Assembly: GCA_034669965.1 (NCBI GenBank)
Contig: JAXMOK010000003.1
Span: 186,001-250,000, forward strand
Direction: 5' to 3'
DNA: 64,000 nt
Source: HXMU1420-13 sp034669965
Lineage (GTDB): Bacteria > Bacteroidota > Rhodothermia > Balneolales > Balneolaceae
The position numbers and the translations under genes were made by a program. This document shows positions 43,587 through 52,613 of this stretch, one piece after another (position 1 is the stretch's first letter; each line of letters starts with the position of its first letter). A model generated the notes under the pieces. The model saw nothing but the letters and a program-made list of their open reading frames with translations. It ran no database searches and was not told where the DNA came from.

Positions 43587-44180
43587 TTAAGCTCGAGCTG
43601 CTCGTTTACGTAGGCTTTCCATCAGAGCATCAAATCCGCGACGAGCTATTATTCGCTGGAACTGGCGATGATACGACTCCGCAGTATATACGTCATCTAT
43701 ACTCATATCAGTAATTACCCATTCCCCGTCCTTCCATTTCATCTTGTAATCAACCGGTGTTCGTACATCATCAAGTTCTGCCATAGTTTGAACTAATGCA
43801 TCTTCACCATCAATCTCAATTTCATTGTAACTAACCTTAGCTCGATAAATATCTAACTTGGTTAGCGAGTTATCACGGATAATAGTCGAGAATAAATCTA
43901 CAAACTCTTTTCTGCTTTCCTCGGATATCTCATTATAAGTTTCATCCAGTGCTGTTATTGACATCGCTTCGAAATCAATGATTCCGTTTATAATCGTTTT
44001 GAGTGTTTCGCGTTGCTCGTCGCTATATTCGCTGCCCTCAGGCCCTAATATCTCTTTAATTTCTGCATCGCGTTCTTCCAAAAGTGATTGGATTCCGGCT
44101 GCATCCGTTTGAGCAGCAACATTCGTAGCCATTCCCATAATCATGAAAATGAACATAAACTGAGTTACAAATCGTCTCAT
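43587..44180 (-). CDS. MlaC-like phospholipid-binding periplasmic protein
   Basis: This 197-residue protein with a signal peptide (ending NVAAQ) matches the MlaC/Ttg2D family of the Mla phospholipid transport system (FEAMSITALDETY, FVDLFSTIIRDN, DYKMKWKDGEWVITDMSIDDV). It carries lipids between membranes. The MlaBDEF genes are not in the window. It lies 16 bases downstream of a TolC-like gene on the same strand. Confidence 0.85.
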   Translation of the reverse strand: MRRFVTQFMFIFMIMGMATNVAAQTDAAGIQSLLEERDAEIKEILGPEGSEYSDEQRETLKTIINGIIDFEAMSITALDETYNEISEESRKEFVDLFSTIIRDNSLTKLDIYRAKVSYNEIEIDGEDALVQTMAELDDVRTPVDYKMKWKDGEWVITDMSIDDVYTAESYHRQFQRIIARRGFDALMESLRKRAARA

Positions 44181-44196
44181 AAATCCTCTTATTTTT

Positions 44197-45570
44197 TTAT
44201 TGATCTAACCGATGAGTTAACGGAAGTCCTGCCGATTTATTTAGCTTAACCATGGCAGTATTGAATTCAAAAATACTTTGTTTTTCAACTAATCGAAGTT
44301 CCAATTCCTGTTTTACTGCATCTATCAAATCCTTTGAGTCGCCAAAACCCAAATCGTAGTCTAATTGTTCGGCTCGAAGCCATTCTTTTGCAATTTGTAG
44401 GGCTTCATCGGTACGCTCAACCTTTGCTTTTGCTACCGCGGCTATGCGATAAGCTTCGTTTAATTCCAGAATGATCCCATCGGTTGCTGCATCTTCAAGA
44501 AATTCTAATCGTTGAACCTCTAGTCTGCTGCGCTTCAAATTAGTTTTTGCTTGGAAAAAATTCAGGTTTTGTCGAATAGTTAAACCAACGGCTGTATTAA
44601 ACGTATTTTCCGGGGTTTGAATAAATGGATTCGGTTGTCGGGGACGAATTGGAGTGCTCGCATAGGTTGTGGTGAAACCAAAGTATAAGCCAGGAAGATT
44701 TTGAGCTTTAAGTGAACCAATGTAAGTTTTAAGAGCGTCTCTACCGAAGCTTATAGCCTTTAATTCGGGTCTGTTTACCATTGCAGAATTTTGATAAACA
44801 TCGAGTTCAGATAAATGATCATCAACCGGATCTAAAAAACGAACGGATGGCTCATAAATCGTTCTATTCTCATTTCTTAACGCATACTCCCATGATTTCT
44901 TGACAAACAGTAAACTCTGCTTTACTTCTTCACGCTGAATTCCAAATTGTGCTTTAAACACTCGAAATTTAAACATATCCGATTCGTCCACTTCTGCAGG
45001 ATCTTCTTCCTCTTGCTTTTTCATCGCACGTTCGATCTGATCCATCTTATCTTCAGCATCTTTCAATAAACGTTCAATCTCTAGCGCTAAAATGTAACTG
45101 TAATACAACTCATTGAGTAAAACTTTGGTTTCTTCTTTGGTAGCTTCAGATTGTTGCTGTACTCCTTTAATGGCTAATTCAGCTGCATTTACCGCTTTAC
45201 CAACTGCTCCCCAAGTAAATAAAGGTTGCACACCCGAAACTCTTAAACGAGTAAACAAACCGAAATTTGTCCAATCATTTCGCGCATCAGGGTCTAAGTA
45301 AATACTTTCTTCCGGTTGACCGTTTGGCGATGTTACTCCAGGAACAAGTGCATGTTCTGATCGAAAACTTAGGCTAGGTAAAAAACGCTGATCTTGGGCT
45401 AGTTGCTTACGGTTTTCAGCAAGGCGAACATCAACTTCAGAGACTTTTACTTGTCCGGCATTTTCAAGTGCCTTATTCAGGAATTCTTCTAAAGTGATGG
45501 ATAAAGTATCCTGCGCTTGAACAGGAATTAGAAATGCGATGAATAAAAAGAGTGCCAAAAAGTATTTCAT
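44197..45570 (-). CDS. TolC-family outer membrane efflux protein
   Basis: This 457-residue outer-membrane factor has a signal peptide (ending PVQAQ) and two long coiled-coil halves (LSITLEEFLNKALENAGQV at the N-terminus and ELNEAYRIAAVAKAKVERT in the second half). It forms the trimeric channel-tunnel of tripartite exporters. It is cotranscribed with the MlaC-like gene, an arrangement that suggests envelope lipid traffic, although no inner-membrane pump is adjacent. Confidence 0.88.
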   Translation of the reverse strand: MKYFLALFLFIAFLIPVQAQDTLSITLEEFLNKALENAGQVKVSEVDVRLAENRKQLAQDQRFLPSLSFRSEHALVPGVTSPNGQPEESIYLDPDARNDWTNFGLFTRLRVSGVQPLFTWGAVGKAVNAAELAIKGVQQQSEATKEETKVLLNELYYSYILALEIERLLKDAEDKMDQIERAMKKQEEEDPAEVDESDMFKFRVFKAQFGIQREEVKQSLLFVKKSWEYALRNENRTIYEPSVRFLDPVDDHLSELDVYQNSAMVNRPELKAISFGRDALKTYIGSLKAQNLPGLYFGFTTTYASTPIRPRQPNPFIQTPENTFNTAVGLTIRQNLNFFQAKTNLKRSRLEVQRLEFLEDAATDGIILELNEAYRIAAVAKAKVERTDEALQIAKEWLRAEQLDYDLGFGDSKDLIDAVKQELELRLVEKQSIFEFNTAMVKLNKSAGLPLTHRLDQ

Positions 45571-45625
45571 ACTAACAATTGGTGAATATCGCAGTGAACG
45601 AATAATGTATTGGTTTATTTAAACA

Positions 45626-45651
45626 AAAATAGCCCCAATTGGGGCTATTTT
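45626..45651. terminator. Bidirectional terminator downstream of tRNA-Ser
   Basis: AAAATAGCCCC-AATT-GGGGCTATTTT is a perfect palindrome with T tracts on both strands. It lies 5 bases past the tRNA 3' end on the minus strand and before the TolC-like gene. Confidence 0.88.
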
Positions 45652-45656
45652 AAATG

Positions 45657-45743
45657 CGGAGAGTGAGGGATTCGAACCCCCGGAGACCGTGAGGCCTCAA
45701 CGGTTTTCAAGACCGCCGCATTCGACCACTCTGCCAACTCTCC
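45657..45743 (-). tRNA. tRNA-Ser (anticodon UGA)
   Basis: The minus strand folds into a class II tRNA of 87 nt. The acceptor pair is GGAGAGU/ACUCUCC with discriminator G. The anticodon stem CGGUC/GACCG-like arms enclose CUUGAAA with UGA at the tip. A long variable arm (GAGGCCUCACGGUCUC region) and a T arm GGGGGUUCGAAUCCC are present. CCA is not encoded. It starts 6 bases after the gamma-subunit stop and is followed by a terminator. Confidence 0.95.
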
Positions 45744-45749
45744 AATATC

Positions 45750-46634
45750 TTAAGAATCTGATAGTGCCTGAGCTCCGGATACAATTTCCGAAATCTCGGT
45801 GGTGATAGCACTTTGTCGAGCTTGGTTGTATTTCAATCTGAGTTCGCGTTCTAAATCTTTCGCATTTTCAGTTGCACTATCCATAGCCGACATTCTTGCA
45901 CCTTGTTCTGCAGCGTTAGATTCCAGTACTGCTTTCCATAATTGCATGTTTAAATGCAGCGGTAACAGTTGATCCAGAATCGCTGAAGAATCAGGCTCGA
46001 AAAGATAATCAATTGTTTCTTTAGAATCATCACCAGAAATCATTTCTGGGTCGATTGGTAAAACTTTTTCGATTTTTCTGTTCTGAGCAATTACAGAACG
46101 GAATTCGTTGAATGCAATAAACACTTCATCATAAGTTCCATCCACAAATTGCTCTGTAGCGTCACTCATTATCGCTGAAGTTTTATCGTACTCAAGTGAG
46201 TCGAAAAAACCAGGGAATTTTTCAACAACATTGTACTTTCGTTTCGAAAAGTGTGCTGTCGCCTTCTTTCCAATCGTTACCAAACCTAAAGTACCGTTCT
46301 CACGATGCTCACTTAGATTCTTCTCGATGTATTTTTCAATTTCTTTAAAGAGGTTGTTGTTGAATCCACCGCATAAACCACGATCAGAAGCAACAATGAT
46401 CATCAACACCTTGTTTACTTCATCAACAGGTCGCATGAGTTTGTTATCAACAGTAGAACTACCTACTAATCGCCCTACAACATCCTGAATTTTAGCTGCG
46501 TAAGGACGAGTTTGAACCATACGGTCTTGCGCCTTTCGCAACTTAGCTGCAGCTACCATCTTCATTGCTTTGGTAATCTGCTGCGTATTGTTTACAGAAC
46601 CTATTCTGTTTCGTATGTCCCGTAAATTAGCCAT
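45750..46634 (-). CDS. atpG: F1 ATP synthase gamma subunit
   Basis: This is the central rotor shaft of F1. The 294-residue length is normal. The N-terminus MANLRDIRNRIGSVNNTQQITKAMKMV and the C-terminal YNQARQSAITTEISEIVSGA are the two halves of the coiled coil. It is the last gene of the ATP synthase operon; the beta and epsilon genes are absent and must lie elsewhere. It follows the alpha-subunit gene by 3 bases. Confidence 0.97.
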   Translation of the reverse strand: MANLRDIRNRIGSVNNTQQITKAMKMVAAAKLRKAQDRMVQTRPYAAKIQDVVGRLVGSSTVDNKLMRPVDEVNKVLMIIVASDRGLCGGFNNNLFKEIEKYIEKNLSEHRENGTLGLVTIGKKATAHFSKRKYNVVEKFPGFFDSLEYDKTSAIMSDATEQFVDGTYDEVFIAFNEFRSVIAQNRKIEKVLPIDPEMISGDDSKETIDYLFEPDSSAILDQLLPLHLNMQLWKAVLESNAAEQGARMSAMDSATENAKDLERELRLKYNQARQSAITTEISEIVSGAQALSDS

Positions 46635-46637
46635 GGA

Positions 46638-48254
46638 TTAAGCTTCCTTTGCTGCCAAAAGTTGATCAATTACATGATTTGCAGTCTCAACAATCTGTGC
46701 TCCAAATTCATCACTTAAAACACCTGAAGATGCGAGTGCAGCCATTTCTTGACTGTATTTTGCGCCAACAGTTTCAAGGAACTGTGTTTGAAATTCACTA
46801 ATACCAGAAACCGGAAGTTTATCCAATAATCCAACATCGTTTACTTTTAGTAGCACAATTTCTTGCTCAACCGGAAGTGGTTTATAAACATCCTGCTTTA
46901 ACAATTCTACGGTTCGCTCACCTTTTCGAAGTTGAGCTTGAGTAGAAGCATCAAGATCTGAACCGAACTTAGCAAATGCTTCTAATTCACGGTACTGAGC
47001 TAGATCAAGCTTTAACGTACCGGATAATTTCTTCATCGATTTTACCTGTGCAGAACCACCTACACGAGATACCGAAGTTCCTACATCAATTGCAGGACGA
47101 ATACCTTGGTTAAATAAATCGGTATCTAGGAAAATCTGGCCATCCGTAATAGAAATTACGTTGGTTGGAATGTAAGCAGATACATCACCTGCTTGAGTTT
47201 CGATAACAGGAAGTGCTGTAAGCGATCCACCACCTTTAACCAATGGTCTTAACTCATCAGGAATGTTGTTCATTGATTGAGCTACACCATCATCATTAAT
47301 AATCTTAGCTGCACGCTCTAATAAACGACTGTGCAAGTAGAATACATCACCTGGATAAGCTTCACGTCCCGGAGGGCGTTTTAGAAGCAAAGAAAGTTCA
47401 CGGTATGCAACAGCTTGCTTCGATAAATCATCATAAATAACCAATGCATGTCGGCCTGTATCGCGGAAAAATTCGCCCACAGCAGCACCGGTGAATGGTG
47501 CAATATATTGCATCGGAGCAGCAGCAGAAGCAGGTGCAGTAACTATTACTGAGTACTCCATCGCACCCGTTTGTTCAAGCACTTGCATAATTCCAGCTAC
47601 AGTAGATGCTTTTTGACCTACCGCTACATAAATACAGATAACCGGCTTCTCTGAATCCTGAGTTGCTTTCTGATTGATGATAGTATCGATTGCAACCGAA
47701 GTTTTACCGGTTTGGCGATCACCAATAATTAATTCACGCTGGCCACGACCAACAGGAATTAAAGAATCTATCGCTTTGATACCGGTTTGAAGCGGTTCAG
47801 CTACCGGCTCACGATAAATCACACCGGGCGCTTTCCTTTCAAGAGGAAGACGGTAAGTTTTTCCTAGAATCGGACCTTTACCATCAACTGGATTACCAAG
47901 TGGATCGATTACGCGTCCAAGTAGACCATCACCCACATTAACTGAAGCAATATCTTTGGTACGTTTAACAGTTTGACCTTCTTCTACGGCACTAGCTGAT
48001 CCAAAAAGTACGATACCTACATTATCTTCCTCGAGGTTTAGTACCATTCCGGTTACAGGGTTGCCATCCTCATCTTTAGAGTCAGGTAATGTTACAAGCT
48101 CACCGGCTTGTACTTTAGAAAGACCATATACGCGTGCGATACCATCACCTACTTCGAGTACGGTACCCACATCGTATACATCTGCTTCATTTTCGAAACC
48201 TGATAATTGCTTGCGTAAAATGGCTGAAACTTCGTCGGGTCTGACTTGGCTCAT
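46638..48254 (-). CDS. atpA: F1 ATP synthase alpha subunit
   Basis: This is the non-catalytic nucleotide-binding F1 subunit (538 residues). The Walker A is GDRQTGKTS, LVIYDDL is Walker B, and the signature PPGREAYPGDVFYLHSRLLE is present, as well as a conserved arginine finger region (ISRVGGSAQ-like SVSRVGGSAQ). It is preceded by the delta gene (22 bases) in the usual order. Confidence 0.98.
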   Translation of the reverse strand: MSQVRPDEVSAILRKQLSGFENEADVYDVGTVLEVGDGIARVYGLSKVQAGELVTLPDSKDEDGNPVTGMVLNLEEDNVGIVLFGSASAVEEGQTVKRTKDIASVNVGDGLLGRVIDPLGNPVDGKGPILGKTYRLPLERKAPGVIYREPVAEPLQTGIKAIDSLIPVGRGQRELIIGDRQTGKTSVAIDTIINQKATQDSEKPVICIYVAVGQKASTVAGIMQVLEQTGAMEYSVIVTAPASAAAPMQYIAPFTGAAVGEFFRDTGRHALVIYDDLSKQAVAYRELSLLLKRPPGREAYPGDVFYLHSRLLERAAKIINDDGVAQSMNNIPDELRPLVKGGGSLTALPVIETQAGDVSAYIPTNVISITDGQIFLDTDLFNQGIRPAIDVGTSVSRVGGSAQVKSMKKLSGTLKLDLAQYRELEAFAKFGSDLDASTQAQLRKGERTVELLKQDVYKPLPVEQEIVLLKVNDVGLLDKLPVSGISEFQTQFLETVGAKYSQEMAALASSGVLSDEFGAQIVETANHVIDQLLAAKEA

Positions 48255-48276
48255 TGTATTATTATACTAAGTCGTT

Positions 48277-48831
48277 CTAGTTCAATTCAATTGTGTTATC
48301 AAGCAATCGTTCTTCTAATTGCTCAATCTTGTGCTTGATGGTTCCGTCGATAACGGTGTCTTCAATTTTAACTAACAAACCACCTTTTAATTCTTCATGC
48401 TCAGTAGCGGTAAGAATTACGTTTTTCGAGGTTGTTTTCTCAAGCACAGTTTTTAACTCTTTAACCTGTTTTTCGGTTAGCTTCTTCGCAGATCTTACTT
48501 CTACTTCAATTATTCCCGCATACGTATTGTACTTGGTAATAAACGATTTAGAAACTTGATACAATATAGCAGCACGTTCTTTAGATGCTATAAGATTTAC
48601 AAACTGCATAGTCAGATCAGAAATATGATCTTTGAACAAAGCAGAAAGTGCTTCTTTTTTTACTGAAGGCTTAACGATAGGGCTCTTCAAGAAAATTTGA
48701 AGTTCCTTTGAATCATCAATAGTGCTCTCAATAAATTGTACATCACTAAGTGTAGCCTCGACCGATTTTCGCTCTTTACTTAATTCGAGCAAAGCGATCG
48801 CATATCTTCTGGCTGCTTTAGAAACTAACAT
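48277..48831 (-). CDS. atpH: F1 ATP synthase delta subunit
   Basis: This stator subunit links F1 to the b subunit. The 184-residue protein has the typical N-terminal RYAIALLELSKERK helix and the C-terminal GGLLVKIEDTVIDGTIKHKIEQL. It lies between atpF and atpA. Confidence 0.95.
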   Translation of the reverse strand: MLVSKAARRYAIALLELSKERKSVEATLSDVQFIESTIDDSKELQIFLKSPIVKPSVKKEALSALFKDHISDLTMQFVNLIASKERAAILYQVSKSFITKYNTYAGIIEVEVRSAKKLTEKQVKELKTVLEKTTSKNVILTATEHEELKGGLLVKIEDTVIDGTIKHKIEQLEERLLDNTIELN

Positions 48832-48842
48832 TCGTTGTTAGG

Positions 48843-49358
48843 TTAGTTGTTTGAGAGGTCGGTAATAAACTTATCGACCAGTTTGCTGTTCTTCTTCTCG
48901 TCGAGTTCCTCATCCAAAATCATGGAAGCAGACTGAATGGCAAGTCGGGCAACTTCTTCTCTTAATTCAGATAAAGCTTGCTTTTTTTCTTGCTCAATTG
49001 TGTTTTTAGCCTGCTCAATGATTTGTGTCGCCTCGTCTTTAGCTTTTGAAATTCGCTCGGTACGAAGAAGCTCAGCTTCCTCTAATGCCTCTTTGCGAAT
49101 TCGTTGTGCTGTAGCCTCGGCTTCACGTAAAGCTTTCTCATTATCCTTCGAAATTTCTTCAGCCCGGGCTAACGCCTTTTCTGCTGATTCCAAAGAATCT
49201 TTGATTTTTGCCTCACGTTCGTTGAGCGACTTCATGATTGGCGGCACCGCATACTTCATCATTACCAACAAGAAAATTATCATGGATATAAGTATCCACA
49301 AAGCAAATCCTGTGTTAAAAGAAAGTAAGCCGCCTCCGCCTGCTAAAAGGAAAGTCAT
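48843..49358 (-). CDS. atpF: F0 ATP synthase b subunit
   Basis: This is the stator stalk subunit with one N-terminal membrane helix (FALWILISMIIFLLVMMKYAV) and a long charged coiled coil rich in Ala, Glu and Lys. Its length of 171 residues is normal. It follows atpE by 18 bases. Confidence 0.95.
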   Translation of the reverse strand: MTFLLAGGGGLLSFNTGFALWILISMIIFLLVMMKYAVPPIMKSLNEREAKIKDSLESAEKALARAEEISKDNEKALREAEATAQRIRKEALEEAELLRTERISKAKDEATQIIEQAKNTIEQEKKQALSELREEVARLAIQSASMILDEELDEKKNSKLVDKFITDLSNN

Positions 49359-49376
49359 TTCAGGGTAATTTTAAAA

Positions 49377-49595
49377 TTATCCGCCGAAGAAAACGAGAAG
49401 GATACAGATTACTGCACAAAAGAGGGCTACACCCTCGATGAAAGCGGCAGTAAGAATCATTGCTCCTCTGATATCTCCAGAAGCTTCTGGTTGACGAGCG
49501 ATACTTTCGGTTGCGGCTTTACCGATCATACCGATTCCGATTCCAGCTCCAATTGCTACTATTCCAGCTCCAATACCAGCTGCTAAAAGTCCCAT
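49377..49595 (-). CDS. atpE: F0 ATP synthase c subunit
   Basis: This is the proton-translocating rotor ring subunit of 72 residues: a helical hairpin with the Gly-rich first helix (GAGIGAGIVAIGAGIGIGMIG), the polar loop SIARQPEA and the ion-binding carboxylate in the second helix (AFIEGVALFC). The residues around the Glu do not show the full Na+-binding set I would expect, so proton coupling is likely. Confidence 0.97.
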   Translation of the reverse strand: MGLLAAGIGAGIVAIGAGIGIGMIGKAATESIARQPEASGDIRGAMILTAAFIEGVALFCAVICILLVFFGG

Positions 49596-49640
49596 AGTGT
49601 TTTTTATTTATTGTTATGGTTATTTAAGTGTTTTAAAATC

Positions 49641-50699
49641 TTATGCTGCGTGATCTGCGGCATGCTCTTCATGATGGTGCTCTTCAGCGGCCATCCCAAT
49701 AAATACTGCGGTTAGAAGAGTAAAAATATAAGCCTGCAATAAGGCTACAAATGTCTTTAGTGCATATAGCACAACAGTAAGTGTTACAGAAAATGCACTT
49801 ACGCCATATCCGGCAACGGTTCCGAAAAAGTCAGCGAAAATAAAGATCAAACCTAATATAGAGATGATCATGATTTTTCCGGATAACATATTGGCAAACA
49901 ATCGAATTGCCAATGCAAACGGCTTTGTGAATAAACCAAGAATCTCAACCGGTGTTAAAATTAATCGAATTGGGGTAGGCACACCAGGAAACCAAAACAC
50001 ATGCTCCCAATGATCTTTGGATCCGCTAAATTGAATAACGAAGAAGCTAATGACTGCAAGTGTAGCCGTCACGGTTAGATCAGCTGTTGCTGTTGCCGCC
50101 CATGGCAACAACCCAAATAAATTCATGAATGCAATCCCCATAAACACAGTAAACAAGTATGGGACATATTTATCAGCTTTGTGCCCTTCAATATTCGCAC
50201 GAACTACCTCGTCGCGAATAAATACAAAAAATACTTCAAACAGATTCTGGAAAGCTCCTTTTGGCTCAACATCTCTACCAAAACCTTTTTTATAACGATT
50301 AGACATGGCAACCGTTAATAATACAGCAAACAACATCGACATCCAGAAATACACCAAATGCGAAGTAATCGACATATCAAGTGTAATAACTCCACTTACC
50401 GGAGTAAGCACATGATCAACATCCTCGAATAAACCAGATTCAATCGCCTTTTTAGTACTTGAGAATGCACTAAATTGAGTTGCACCTTCAGCATCTTCCC
50501 AAAAAATTAAACGCGGTAAATAAAGCTTACCACCATTTATAAATTTCGGAACTTTGAAGTAGTCGTGATCGGCTACAGTTCCCATTACATCAATTACAGG
50601 TTCCTCGCTTTCAGAATCGGCGTCTGCTGCAAATAAATGTGAGGTACTAATTGATAAAAAAAGAAGTGTAAGAAACAGGCGACGGATTGTCTGAAACAT
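49641..50699 (-). CDS. atpB: F0 ATP synthase a subunit
   Basis: This is the proton channel subunit of F0. The 352 residues include an N-terminal signal-like helix and an extra soluble domain of about 110 residues typical of Bacteroidota-type a subunits, then the membrane part. The essential arginine lies in LAIRLFANMLSG. The C-terminus is His/Glu-rich (AAEEHHHEEHAADHAA). Its ATG overlaps the stop of the preceding gene. Confidence 0.95.
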   Translation of the reverse strand: MFQTIRRLFLTLLFLSISTSHLFAADADSESEEPVIDVMGTVADHDYFKVPKFINGGKLYLPRLIFWEDAEGATQFSAFSSTKKAIESGLFEDVDHVLTPVSGVITLDMSITSHLVYFWMSMLFAVLLTVAMSNRYKKGFGRDVEPKGAFQNLFEVFFVFIRDEVVRANIEGHKADKYVPYLFTVFMGIAFMNLFGLLPWAATATADLTVTATLAVISFFVIQFSGSKDHWEHVFWFPGVPTPIRLILTPVEILGLFTKPFALAIRLFANMLSGKIMIISILGLIFIFADFFGTVAGYGVSAFSVTLTVVLYALKTFVALLQAYIFTLLTAVFIGMAAEEHHHEEHAADHAA

Positions 50700-51070
50700 T
50701 ATACGGTATTACTTCCCTTTTTGAGGATTTTGTTGATGAAAATAATTTCTGTTATAGAATGACAAAGATAGGAAATAATGAAACTAACTGTAAAGTAGAT
50801 TTCATCAATTTTTGTTGCACCATAGATAAGTACTAAAACGATGATTATGCCAACAAATCGTGCGAACGTACTACCCCAAAATACGTTCATAAATGTATTG
50901 TCGTTCAGTTTCCATGTTCGCTCTAACGCAACTACGCTTACAAAAACAAATACAAAACTGATTAAATATCCCGTAAAAATATCTAGTATATGTGTGCGTG
51001 GTATCAAAAACCCTACTATTCCAAATATTATCAAAAGCGGAATCTGAGCAAGAAAATAGGATCTGATCAT
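50699..51070 (-). CDS. Four-helix membrane protein in the position of AtpI
   Basis: This hydrophobic protein of 123 residues has about four transmembrane helices and sits between atpZ and atpB, overlapping both by one to four bases. By position and topology it is probably the AtpI-type (subunit I) assembly or ion-delivery factor. Sequence similarity by eye is weak, so only the location supports the name. Confidence 0.55.
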   Translation of the reverse strand: MIRSYFLAQIPLLIIFGIVGFLIPRTHILDIFTGYLISFVFVFVSVVALERTWKLNDNTFMNVFWGSTFARFVGIIIVLVLIYGATKIDEIYFTVSFIISYLCHSITEIIFINKILKKGSNTV

Positions 51071-51282
51071 TTTTCTTTATCCAGTCGTTTGGTGATCCTG
51101 AAAATCACCAGAAAAAATAATAGCAGTCCTAAAGCAACTCCACACAGGATGCCAACAGGACTGCTGTCTAATTTGGTATCGATAAATCGGCCAATTAAAA
51201 TGGGCAAAGATAAAGAAAGGGCTATTTCGGTGCCTAGGCCGAGATATTCTAAGTACTTTTTGGGGAGTAGATTGTAGTTCAA
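51067..51282 (-). CDS. atpZ: AtpZ/AtpI-family protein
   Basis: This is a 71-residue, two-helix protein of the ATPase_gene1 family (LGTEIALSLSLPILIGRFIDTKLD, then a second helix). Such proteins accompany F0 genes and are thought to take part in metal or ion supply and assembly. It overlaps the bactofilin gene stop by 4 bases and the next gene start by 4. Confidence 0.82.
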   Translation of the reverse strand: MNYNLLPKKYLEYLGLGTEIALSLSLPILIGRFIDTKLDSSPVGILCGVALGLLLFFLVIFRITKRLDKEK

Positions 51283-51716
51283 CTACCCGAAGCTTTAAGA
51301 TGTGTTCCTTTTTCAAACTCTGCGTCGTTAATTTGCGAGAGTTTGGTTGAACGCTCCCCCATGCGGCAAGCTCCATTAATTGCAGCACCTTCTTCAACAA
51401 TCAACGTTTTTGTATAGATATTTCCATCAATAACTGCACTTTTTCGGAGTATCAGTTTGTTACTCACTCGTACTTCACCTTCAACTTTACCTGCAATATC
51501 GGCATCGGATGAGGTTACATTTCCATTCACCTTACCAACTTCGGTAACAATGAGCTTACCTTTACTTAGTGCTTCCCCATCTATGGTTCCACTAACACGT
51601 ATATCAGCGTGTGCATGCACATTTCCAGTTACTTTAGTGCCTTCGCTTACAATATTAACCGAAGGAGAATTATTGATCGTGCTCACTTTTTTCTGGGGTT
51701 TGTTTCTGTTTAACAT
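51279..51716 (-). CDS. Bactofilin (polymer-forming cytoskeletal protein)
   Basis: This 145-residue protein has the right-handed beta-helix bactofilin core (VTGNVHAHADIRVSGTIDGE, GKVNGNVTSSDADIAGKVEGEV), with short disordered tails. Bactofilins polymerise at the membrane and often position peptidoglycan hydrolases. The M23 peptidase gene lies 6 bases upstream, a conserved pairing. Confidence 0.93.
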   Translation of the reverse strand: MLNRNKPQKKVSTINNSPSVNIVSEGTKVTGNVHAHADIRVSGTIDGEALSKGKLIVTEVGKVNGNVTSSDADIAGKVEGEVRVSNKLILRKSAVIDGNIYTKTLIVEEGAAINGACRMGERSTKLSQINDAEFEKGTHLKASGS

Positions 51717-51722
51717 AAAATA

Positions 51723-52583
51723 TTACTGTATTAAATATAATGCAGGATCTTGCGGAATCCCATCTTTCCAAATTTCCAGGTGCAGATGAGGTCCCGTACT
51801 GCTTACTCCTACATCGCCAGTTGTACCAACAATATCACCTTTTAAAACTATATCGCCACTTTTTTTTGCGATAGATGAACAATGCTTATATACACTAATT
51901 ATTCCGGACGCATGTTGAATTGTTAAAACATAACCATCATTAATGGTCCAACTTGCATTTATTACTGTTCCATCTGCAATGCTAGTAATCGGCACGTTAT
52001 CGGTAGTGGCTATATCGATCCCAAAATGAAATGTTTCCGGATCATATTCGCGTGTAAAGGTACCATCAACCGGGTAACTGGAAGGGAAATCATCCATCCC
52101 ATTTAAATTATTTGAAAATACTATACCTGATGGATTAACTCTGCTTGAGGTTCGCACTTGAGAATCAGCATATTCGGGGAACGCCATGTAGGTACCACCG
52201 CTATTAAAAACTTCACGAAAACGTTCGTCTGTGGTTAGCGTGGTATCCAAACTTAATCGAATGATATTTTTCATCTCAGCCAATTGCTGATCGCGTACAA
52301 TTAACGAGTCTTGAAGCGACAATACTCGATCAGTAATAGCTTCAATATCAGCACGCATTACAGCATCTTCTTTAGTATACAACAGCGAACCAAGTGGAGT
52401 TATCATAAAAAGGAAAACGGTAACCAGCGAAAGTATCACACTAGAAATGATAAATAAACTGAATAGTCTGTTCGGTTTTATATCGAACGAATTGTCCTCT
52501 CCTGGCTTAGAATCATCCAGTAAAATTACTGTAATGTCTTTAAAGCGTTGTTCGTAAAGTTTTCGAATAAATTTTATAATCAT
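51723..52583 (-). CDS. M23 (LytM-type) peptidoglycan endopeptidase
   Basis: This is an inner-membrane-anchored zinc endopeptidase of 286 residues. It has a cytoplasmic N-terminus, a TM helix (about 45-67), a short coiled coil and the LytM domain at the C-terminus. Zinc ligands are in HFGIDIA and HLHLE, with GPHLH typical of active enzymes. Partner to the bactofilin encoded next. Confidence 0.92.
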   Translation of the reverse strand: MIIKFIRKLYEQRFKDITVILLDDSKPGEDNSFDIKPNRLFSLFIISSVILSLVTVFLFMITPLGSLLYTKEDAVMRADIEAITDRVLSLQDSLIVRDQQLAEMKNIIRLSLDTTLTTDERFREVFNSGGTYMAFPEYADSQVRTSSRVNPSGIVFSNNLNGMDDFPSSYPVDGTFTREYDPETFHFGIDIATTDNVPITSIADGTVINASWTINDGYVLTIQHASGIISVYKHCSSIAKKSGDIVLKGDIVGTTGDVGVSSTGPHLHLEIWKDGIPQDPALYLIQ

Positions 52584-52613
52584 AGCTTGGTATCAACAAA
52601 GATGTAACAAAAC